This document shows, in pieces, positions 6,129 through 12,601 of a stretch of 12,601 nt of DNA (within the stretch, counting starts at the first letter, position 1; each line of letters opens with the position of its first letter). The DNA lies in NCBI GenBank assembly GCA_013115135.1, contig JABANP010000907.1, positions 1-12,601 on the forward strand, read 5' to 3'. Made by a program: the position numbers and the translations under genes. Under the pieces are notes generated by a model, which saw nothing but the letters and a program-made list of their open reading frames with translations, had not been told where the DNA came from and did not search any database. The DNA is from Perkinsus olseni (lineage: Eukaryota; Perkinsozoa; Perkinsida; Perkinsidae).

Positions 6129-9100
6129 ATGGCCTCATCTTCATACTACTTGTTTTTTGCGAAGTACGAATCGACAGCATCGAAGGGTGTGCTGAGTATT
6201 CAATCTTTACTGGAAACCAAAAAGGATGTTTCGCTCGATAAAGTAAGATGAAGTGGAAAGAGTTGTTTATGACGAGAAGACTAGTATAGCACAGGAAAGG
6301 AATACAAGCGGTCGACAATCTTCCACCAAACTTGCTGTTATACCAACTACTTGGGAGCCTAGTACTACTTCATCGTCCTGTCTTGCCAATGCAGCCCGCG
6401 ATAGACCTCACTGATGATCGCTCCGACGAGGCCCTTCTAGCGATTCGAGATGTCTTTAGATCCGAACTGTTGGCATCCATCTGCATGGCTTCCCAGATAG
6501 TGGTGTGAGACCAGCGAGATGCTCCGGCGAACTCCAGCGGAAGGCTGAAGCTGGCTTTTTACCGTAAGATGCTCGTACTCGGAAGACATGTGTCACACAT
6601 GTTGGTTACTAACCAGACTTGTTAAACCAGTAGTTAAAGTAATCTCTGCTCTTACTTGTTTGAAATATACGGTACGTGGTCTTTCGCTTCTTCTCGTGCG
6701 GAACCCATCTCGTTGAAAGATTTCCTTTGCCTTTTTCTGCAGACGAATTCGCATTTATCCGGTCGTTGTAGTCTACACGCAAACCCACAATTGAAACGCT
6801 CGTCAAATGCACGGACTACCCCCAGCTCAATACAGTAGCATTGCTTCACTCGACAGTAACTGAGGATCTCTGGGAAATGTTTTTTATCGATTCTTCGAAT
6901 ATCTTTTTCAGTCTCACAAGGGCCGACTCGCCTAAGGTCCTCCACGGCAGCCGGATGAGTTCTAAGATGTCAGAGGCTGTCCTGTCGAGTACAGAGAGCA
7001 ATGACATGGCCTTCTGTTCCTTTAACACGAATGGAGTGCCCAACTCTGGGTGAGCGCACACTGGGTTCAAGTTCTACTACGATATTATCATTAAATTGCC
7101 CGAAACAACTTGTGTCTCAGCGGTGAACCTAACAATTTCTAATAGGTTTAAATTCCTTTGCCAAATTTCCTTTTTTTTCTCTGTAACATTTCAATTGAGG
7201 CCACCCGAAGTTGGGAAGCGACGAGAAAGATGATTCTAATTGTCCATCTCATATCAGTGATATGATATCACATCAATGGATTTCGAAGTCGATCAGAAAT
7301 GGTGCTGCTCGAAATTGGTCAGAACGCCATCGGGAGAAATTCGGAAAATGCTCTGAAGTTCAGAGTCTGAACTCCGAAGAAATATCCTCTTTTTCGGTTC
7401 AGTGGCCGATTTTACGATAAAACCCTCGTTGGTGACATCGAGGATCTGAACGCTGTTTGTGCGTGGTTGAAACAACACTTGCCCGGCTTGGAAAGGATCT
7501 TTCTGCTCGGATTCAGCACGGGTGAGTTGCTGACAGGATAGCTGGTTCGAAGTGAATCTTCACTTTACTATCGGCCATTGGGGTTTCTGTTTGTGTGGCC
7601 ATGCCGATTGCTGCCGACTCTATTCTGACTATGCGTTCGTTCCACCCTGGGACTCTCATGCTGGAAAGTGCCCTCAACAGGAAATATAAGTATTCGACTC
7701 CCGAAATCGATCAGCCGTTTCATATGTTTTCTAACGAAGTGAATCTTCTCTAGGTGCATTCCTCGCCGTCTGCGCACCTGTCATGGCCAGCACGCTCTCG
7801 GAGGGCCTTCGATCTCTCCTGGCAGGGGTCGTCTCCGTCGCCTGTCTCGATGATCCGAGATCTGGCGCTGAACTTGACTTCAGCGAAGAACAGGTGACGA
7901 GGATCTTCGCGCTGAAAGGCGTCCGCGGCCTGTGATTGAATTTCATTCAGTAACTTCTCGTGGTACACCCCGTGTCAGATCGGAGCTTTCAAAAATGCTG
8001 GTGAATGCGTGGCGAAATTCTGGCCGCTCGTTCAAGTGGCGATCGACGAAAAAGACGGGTCGGTCATTAACAGTCACGAGATCGATGAGGCACCCAAGGT
8101 AAGCCCGGGGCGTGGAATGTGTGATCTGTCCTCGAGTTCGGGATAACTACAAAGGTTCAGAGGTGGAATCTTGAACTGGTTAAGCCTTTCCTTCGAAATG
8201 ATGCGCGGATTGGGGAAACGTGCTTTAGAAATTCGCTTTCCGTCAGTTGAAGTACAATCGAGATTCGAACTCGTGTGCATCGTGTCACCCTGTTCAGCCC
8301 CAGCCTGTCGAGTGGCGCTTGAGTAGGGGTTACTACGACAGCTATGGCTGCCTGCCCGGGAAAGAAGAGATCTCTCGTCTATGGCCACAGCATATACCTC
8401 TACTTCTGGTAAGATGCTATTGGACTGTGTCGTCGGTCACCGGTAGCGAGCAGCTCGCCACAGCCGAGTGTAAATGGTGTCTCCGGTGCTGAAGTCTCTC
8501 GCAGCTCATTCAGGTTGAATTTATTTTCACGTCCATGTGTACCTGAACCCTACGTCGGTGATCGACTGGACTCACTGCACCGAAAATCACCACGCTTCCC
8601 CGCTGCGCCGGGATGGCTACCCAGAAACCAGCATTACTAGTCTAGAAATGCCAATGTTGTCGCTGGTCTATCACCGAGTTAGACCGCCCACTTGCTATGT
8701 CCATCATTCTAGTGACTTCGCGCTACACTACCATGGCGGCGGTTCAGGGCGGCGGTGTCGCGGAAAGGGGGTTCGTCTAACTTCTTCGAGAAGGGGAACG
8801 AGTCGTCTGAGGACCATCACGGGGGCTAGCGCATCGGCAGTCGCTGACCAGTGGGGACAGCTGGCGAGCCCCTGGTCGCTGATTCCCTTTCTGGGTGGAT
8901 CTACACGGAGTTCTTGGTGAACTTTCAGAGCCCACTTTTGATGAGTTTCGCGAAAATGACCTACCCATATGGATCGACCGGTGCACTTTCCTCGATTGGG
9001 AATATTGTCGTCTTGAAGCAACGGGCCTTCGGCTTCTACATCTGCCCGGTGGGGTCCAACGGCAATCCCGTCTGTGTCTCCACAGAGAGCAGTGATATCG

Positions 9101-10530
9101 CAGGCGCGGCCTACCTTTACACCCTCTACGGCCAACGTATAGCGTTCCTCGGGTAGCAAGCGCACGTCTGCTCATAGCAGACTGCTGCCTCCTCTCAAGA
9201 TGGTGAAATATACCGATACCATTGTTATGGGGGATAACAGTTATCCGATAACTACTGTAATATGTAGCGTATTCCGAAGGCTTCTAGGAAGCTCTAATCG
9301 ACAATCTCGGGCTCCCGGATCAGATATCACAATACCACTCGAACGTACTTATGCTATCGCTATTCTTGGAGAAGCTTGCGGAAACTGGAATCCTGTTTGA
9401 CGCTCTCTTTGTTGGCCTGAAGGTTTTGGCAAAACCGAGAAACTGCTGAGAATAGACACTATCAAGTTGAGAACGATGAGTTTAAGGGCCTAGTGAGCAG
9501 CTTCCCTGCTGGATTCGGAGAAGGAACTCTCCCTATCTAAGACATGTCAGACAACTCTCAGAATTCTCGCTGCAAATACACTCGGATCTAGTGGTGGATC
9601 TAGAAGGCGTTTGCCCCGGTGGTCCTCTGAGCAGTTTCTGACGTTATTCAGACTGAACTGTCAGTTCAGAGCTGTGCCTCGATAACTTGCTGAGGGTCCT
9701 TTTATGCGCCATAAACATCGATTGATGAACCATCACGATTCGTTCATCTTAGGGTTTGTGTGACCCGTAGCAGGGCGCGCTGAGTATTTTGTTGACTGAC
9801 GCATGAGCAAGGTTATCAAAACGCTCGGAAATATGGTTTATAAAGCCTGTCTTTTGGAACGAGTTCTGAGAGACGAAAGCTTGAGGAAAAGTTAAAGTAC
9901 ACGATAGCGTGGCGAGATTTGTCCCCACCGGAGCAGTTGCCATCCGATATCGAGTCAACGGACTGAGATTTGTGTGCCTGATTCTGACATATTTTTTTTC
10001 TGTAATTTGTTGTAGTCCTGAAAATACTTCATTCGATACTGATTCGCTCACTGGCTTGATTCGTGGCATGTCGACAAACCTCAACTTTATCGAGTGCTAT
10101 GCTAGCTCCAAACATTTCGCGGTTTGGGATTTTTTTTCCCATCGAGGAGCGGACCCCATGACGCTGCGGCGCTTGTCTCAGACAAGTTGTCTGCCAGGTC
10201 CATGGTACGGCTGATGTTCTCGTTCCATGCGAGATGTCGAACAGTTTGCAAAAGGCATTCGGGCCGGAGTGCTCGGTCGATCGAATCACGGTGAGTCGGG
10301 TCTGGAGTCCAGCCGCTGGACAGCTCTCCGGGCTCTACAGCACCGCTGAGCATTTAGTATCTTCGCCGGGCCTCTACGGTGCGCATCTTTGCGTGGTTGC
10401 TTCCGTGCAGGTGAAAGGCGCGAATCATTTCTTCTCGGGCCAAAAGGAGATGAAAAAACTTCAGGCTGCCGTGAAAAAATTTTGTGTCGATTTGGAATCT
10501 CGTCCAGCTGGTGTTCCAAGCTCTTTGTGA
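6129..10530 (+). CDS. Alpha/beta hydrolase, COG2945-like, nine exons
   Basis: The exons are 6129-6242, 6395-6504, 6912-7049, 7403-7521, 7754-7893, 7979-8098, 8298-8408, 10198-10290 and 10411-10530. Every junction is GT-AG and phases agree; the total is 1065 bases, 354 residues. The fold is clear from exon 3 onward: FNTNGVPNSGGRF (112-124) matches the FNFRGVG-S-G region of COG2945-type hydrolases. The nucleophile elbow GFSTG carries Ser159, VHGTADVLVP carries the acid Asp290, and VKGANHFF carries His321. The enzyme probably hydrolyses an ester or amide; the substrate is unknown. There is no signal peptide, so it is likely cytosolic. The weakest part is exons 1-2 and their join to exon 3 (QIVV then LTRADSPK), which fits phase and a beta strand but lacks family support. 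A competing N-terminal piece, NSSGRLKLAFYR, lies at 6533-6563 beyond an in-frame TGA (6506-6508). Exons 4-9 are strongest. Confidence 0.8.
6586..6602. repeat. Perfect palindrome, 8-base arms, 1-base centre
   Basis: ACATGTGT-C-ACACATGT inside intron 2 of the hydrolase gene, 22 bases after a possible alternative donor GTAAGA at 6564. Confidence 0.8.
7249..7271. repeat. Two overlapping one-base-centre palindromes
   Basis: TCATATCA-G-TGATATGA (7249-7265) overlaps GTGATAT-G-ATATCAC (7257-7271) in intron 3 of the hydrolase gene, so the middle segment can pair in either direction. Confidence 0.75.
7357..7373. repeat. Perfect palindrome, 8-base arms, near an intron acceptor
   Basis: AGTTCAGA-G-TCTGAACT lies in intron 3, ending 29 bases before the exon that starts at 7403. 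This is where a branch point or splicing regulator might sit. Confidence 0.8.
8849..9156 (+). CDS. Coding-like block inside intron 7, unknown
   Basis: The plus-strand frame runs about 100 residues to TAG at 9154-9156 and includes IYTEFLVNFQSPLLMSFAKM and AFGFYICPVGSNGNPVCVST. Third codon positions are mostly G or C, as in the gene at 10641, and this frame has that bias more than the other two plus frames. It starts just after a stop, so an upstream exon would be needed; ACCATGG at 8731-8737 begins a short frame that could splice into it in phase 1. No domain is recognised. The minus-strand frame at 8728-9165 is longer (145 residues) but looks like a shadow. It could be a nested gene, a pseudogene or cargo of an insertion. 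Confidence 0.3.
9232..9253. repeat. Two overlapping one-base-centre palindromes
   Basis: GGATAAC-A-GTTATCC (9232-9246) overlaps AGTTATC-C-GATAACT (9239-9253). The middle GTTATC can pair with the segment on either side. Located in intron 7. Confidence 0.8.
9422..9436. repeat. Perfect palindrome, 7-base arms, 1-base centre
   Basis: GGTTTTG-G-CAAAACC in intron 7. Confidence 0.75.
9653..9669. repeat. Perfect palindrome, 8-base arms, 1-base centre
   Basis: CTGAACTG-T-CAGTTCAG in intron 7. The arm resembles that at 7357-7373 (TCTGAACT), the only two of the set that share a clear core (CTGAACT). Confidence 0.8.
10172..10186. repeat. Perfect palindrome, 7-base arms, next to an acceptor
   Basis: CTTGTCT-C-AGACAAG ends 11 bases before the exon starting at 10198, close to the splice acceptor of the oversized intron. 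Confidence 0.75.
10307..10321. repeat. Perfect palindrome, 7-base arms, near a donor
   Basis: GTCCAGC-C-GCTGGAC starts 16 bases after the donor GTGAGT at 10291 in the last intron of the hydrolase gene (120 bases). Confidence 0.75.
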
Positions 10531-10640
10531 GCGGAGCGAAGGTCAAACATTTTTCAATTTTATCATTCGTTATTTCGTTGCCCTAACAGCTGGCGGTTCC
10601 AGGGCTCTTCACTCTTCGATGTTTTTGCATCGTCTTTAAC

Positions 10641-11505
10641 ATGTCCGACTACTCAACGATCCCCTGTGTAAGCTGCGGAAACTGCGCAGACATCGCGCAT
10701 ATCTTACCTTGCTGTCATAGACTATGTCAACCTTGCGCTGTGAAAGATCTGAAGTGTCCTCGGTGCCCCGACTCCCCCAGCGGGCAACTCATCACCGTAT
10801 GTGTCGGCCCGAGGCCCTGCGGAGTCTGCCTTGCCGGCTGTCCTGGGGTATACGAATGCTCGGATCAGACCTGCGAGGATGGTCATCTGACGTTGTGCAA
10901 TGAATGTGCTAGGCAGCATCGCCGAGCTCGTCAGACATCGTCACACCAGCTTCTTCCGCTGTGGAAGATTCCAACTTGCTCGACCTGTGACCGGGCCTTT
11001 GATCTTGACAACGAGGTCTGGTTCTGCAAGACCTGTGATGCTGCTATAGGGACCTGCTGTATCGACTCCCTTCACGATGGTCATAGCTGTCGCCCGATCA
11101 CACCGTCACTCGCCGCGAAATTACAGAGCCGCATGACCGAGCTCGAGACGGAGGCCGCCGACCGTGAGCTTGAGCGAGGCCGGGAGAACTCGGAGGAAAT
11201 CTTGAAGCTTGCGGATGAACTATACGAAGATCAGGATGCTCGGCTAACTGAGCTTGAGAAAGACATTCTCACTGCAGTTGGAGAGAGGTTCAAAGCGTTG
11301 AGAAAATTGCTAAGATTGCAAGATGAGCAAGTTCGGAGTGACATTGCCTCAGTGAGGGCGGAATTGGCCCGAGTGAGCGAGGCTCGATGCCTCCTGAGTG
11401 CAGCAACGACCGAAACGGCCAGGTTGCAGCCGAGAGAAGCTGTGCTCGCTCGCAACTTGATGAAAAATCGGAAGGTTGAAGTCGCGGACATGACCAGGAG
11501 GGGAG
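10641..11505 (+). CDS. TRIM-like RING/B-box/coiled-coil protein, 5' part
   Basis: Residues 9-42 form a C3HC4 RING finger (C9, C12, C24, H26, C29, C32, C39, C42), the E2-binding module of ubiquitin ligases. Two B-box-like zinc modules follow: residues 60-102 (C60, C63, C73, C78, C86, C89, H93, H102) and 113-148 (C113, C116, C129, C132, C139, H145, H148). A long charged helix from about 158 to 262 is the coiled coil (LEKDILTAVGERF, LRLQDEQVRSDIASVRAEL). This order is the tripartite TRIM architecture, so an E3 ubiquitin ligase or scaffold is likely; the target is unknown. The frame stays open to 11825, but from 11506 (donor GTAGGT) the translation loses coiled-coil character and an intron is likely. 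A weaker donor GTTGAA at 11475 would keep frame with the exon at 11826. The start lies 110 bases after the hydrolase stop, same strand. Confidence 0.82.
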
Positions 11506-11825
11506 GTAGGTGCTCACCATATTCCAACTGTCACCTGAAGATTTTTCGAATTTTCGGTATGATCGTTATGGAAGTCCTTAGAGGGTATCCCAATAACTTC
11601 GCCGCTGCGGCAAGGGGCGAACAATCGAAGTCATCATCATCATCATCGCCGCATCTTTTCATTTACCCACCAAAGCCGCCCGAAACAGCACGTGCAACGA
11701 TACGCGAAGTACATATTCATTGTTTATTTTACATTCACACGGCTACAGGACGCTCAGCTTTAAGTTTAACCACAAATCTTAGTCACCAAAATGATATTGA
11801 TAACATAGATGTTCGGTTTTTGTAG
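11506..11825 (+). other. Probable intron with a (TCA) run
   Basis: It begins GTAGGT and ends with a T-rich tract and TTTTTGTAG at 11825. A short (TCA)5 run sits at 11631-11645. The frame of the RING gene is open through it, but the product is a serine run and unrelated residues. If translated, the protein would be 394 residues ending at 11825. Confidence 0.5.
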
Positions 11826-11940
11826 GGCATGTTGTTTTTGTACGTAGAGGAACTTTGTCGACTACTGCGGGAGAGGGAGTTCAAGCAGTTCCTGGATCTT
11901 GGAAGCTTTCAAGACTTGGTCGTCAGAATTGCTAATTTCG
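11826..11940 (+). CDS. Probable downstream exon of the TRIM-like gene
   Basis: It lies between an acceptor (TTTTTGTAG) and a consensus donor GTGAGT at 11941, and encodes about 38 residues including MLFLYVEELCRLLREREFK and a helical LGSFQDLVVRIANF. This reads as protein, and the same frame stays open to 12185. Its phase (0 at the start) does not match the strong donor at 11505 (phase 1) but does match the weaker donor at 11474, so either that donor is used or a small exon lies between. Confidence 0.45.
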
Positions 11941-12564
11941 GTGAGTTTTCTGGACCCTTCTCGGCGGCAGGCTGGTTGGCAGGTTTTGTTGTGCCGTGGG
12001 AGACGATGGCTGTCCCGGAGTCTCAGAAGAGCCCGACGCCCTCAGATGCACCCTTCGACTGCCATTTTTCAAACCATCGTAATGTACGCTCGCGGCTTCC
12101 CTTGATGGTGATTAAGAATTGGTCGAAACTCTCAATCAAGGGGTTAAATCGTCAAGTGACCAGTGTCCAGTTTGACTGTTCATGAAAGCCTGTATGCAGA
12201 GATAGACAAGTTCGTGCTGTTTTTCACGCTCGTCAGGTTTCTGTAATAATTTCTGAACCCATTTTCTGTTTTCGGAATTTTTCCGGGCGCTCCTGGATTT
12301 CGAGCGTTGCAGCTTGCATATCATCATATCATATCGTTCGTATCTTCCAAGCATCAACCTCGAACAAAGATACGCCTCTCAGAGCCGTCATTGGTAGCAA
12401 CTACCCAGTGCCGCCACCAACCACCACCACAGCGTTCGAGGCTTCGGCGGGCTGCATCTTAAAACTGACGAGGAGATAACAAGACCTCGGCATCGGCAGT
12501 CTAACGGGTCAAATCGGTACAGCAGAGCTCCATCCAGCCGCTGGCCTTCCCTATTGTCTTTCAG
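11941..12564 (+). other. Unresolved 3' region of the TRIM-like gene
   Basis: The exon frame before it continues open to 12185, and a plus-strand stretch at about 12342-12470 (IFQASTSNKDTPLRAVIGSN, then a PVPPPTTTT linker) could be another exon, but no unambiguous splice pair was found. GGTAG-CAA-CTACC at 12393-12405 is a small hairpin. No other gene is seen. Confidence 0.35.
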
Positions 12565-12601
12565 GTGACGCTGCTGGAGGTCGGGTCTAGAGTCAGTTCC
12601 G
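12565..12601 (+). CDS. Start of a further exon, cut by the window edge
   Basis: A textbook acceptor (CTATTGTCTTTCAG, ending 12564) precedes GTGACGCTGCTGGAGGTCGG, which can be read VTLLEVGSRVSS. A strand-like sequence would suit a beta-rich C-terminal domain of a TRIM-like protein, but 12 residues are too few to identify one. It may belong to the gene starting at 10641. Confidence 0.35.
   Translation, partial: MTLLEVGSRVSS

Larger units (their letters stand above)
8409..10197 (+). other. Oversized intron 7 of the hydrolase gene
   Basis: Exon 7 ends ...HIPLLL with donor GTAAGA and exon 8 starts VHGTADVLVP after TCTGCCAG. The two halves form one beta strand plus the acid loop, so the 1789 bases between them must be removed. 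The other introns are 85 to 407 bases, which suggests an insertion. I see no clear terminal repeats or target duplications. Contents are a coding-like block at 8849-9156, palindromes at 9166-9182 (7-base arms, 3-base centre), 9232-9253, 9422-9436, 9653-9669 and 10172-10186, and a strong internal acceptor (a run of eight T, then TTGTAG at 10010-10015) followed by an open frame to 10197. A nested gene or alternative exon is possible. Confidence 0.8.

Noticed and set aside
5992..6318. Minus-strand frame of 108 residues
   Set aside because: It overlaps the 12-base hairpin and the proposed first hydrolase exon (6129-6242), whose donor GTAAG and join to 6395 are in phase; the minus product has no domain.
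6652..7070. Minus-strand frames that look protein-like (53-97 residues)
   Set aside because: The plus-strand exon 6912-7049 fits the hydrolase fold, has good splice sites and joins the next exon in phase, so the minus frames are its complement.
7276..7356. Possible start exon MDFEVDQKWCC... of the hydrolase
   Set aside because: No donor in the right phase connects it to the exon at 7403, and using it would drop the FNTNGVPNSG segment that the fold needs.
8262..8276. CGAGATTCGAACTCG resembling a tRNA B box on the minus strand
   Set aside because: It lies at the end of an intron and no D-arm, anticodon arm or acceptor pair can be drawn around it.
8728..9165. Minus-strand frame of 145 residues
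   Set aside because: The composition (Arg/Pro/Gly-rich ends) and lack of domains suggest a shadow of the GC3-rich plus frame at 8849-9156, though neither is proven.
1..12601. CRISPR array or prokaryotic defence system
   Set aside because: There are no spaced direct repeats of the right size, no operons, and the genes have spliceosomal introns.

Overview
The window looks like nuclear DNA of a protist. Genes are split by short GT-AG introns, a eukaryotic DNA transposon is present, and there is no bacterial-style gene packing. Gene texture (compact genes, small phase-consistent introns, a lineage-type secreted protein with no recognisable domain) suggests a Perkinsus-like alveolate, but that assignment is an inference and only moderately likely.

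Bases 1-3902 are one apparently complete PIF/Harbinger DNA transposon. A 27-base terminal inverted repeat (26 of 27 matching) lies at both ends, and the ends are packed with GATCC motifs. Three genes all read on the minus strand: a Myb/SANT-like (zeste/NAIF1-type) DNA-binding protein in two exons, an unrecognised basic 219-residue protein in two exons, and an intact DDE_Tnp_4 (HARBI1-like) transposase. The first base of the element is probably just outside the window. The right end stops 11 bases before the start codon of a host gene (3914-5029) for a secreted protein of unknown function.

Bases 5030-6128 hold no gene I can support, but carry many short hairpins and a weak tRNA-like B box. From 6129 to 10530 a nine-exon plus-strand gene can be pieced together from splice sites and phase. 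It encodes a 354-residue alpha/beta hydrolase with Ser159-Asp290-His321 as the likely triad. Its seventh intron is 1789 bases, against 85-407 for the others, and contains a coding-like stretch (8849-9156).

From 10641 to the window edge a plus-strand gene encodes a TRIM-like protein (RING, two B-boxes, coiled coil). Its 3' exons are only partly resolved and it may run off the window.

The most unexpected signal is structural. Non-coding DNA throughout the window, both intergenic and intronic, is studded with perfect inverted repeats that have arms of 7-12 bases around a single central base. Their sequences are unrelated to each other. I counted 14 by eye, eight of them with arms of 8 or more, where chance would give about 0.8 and 0.2. 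I saw none in the exons.
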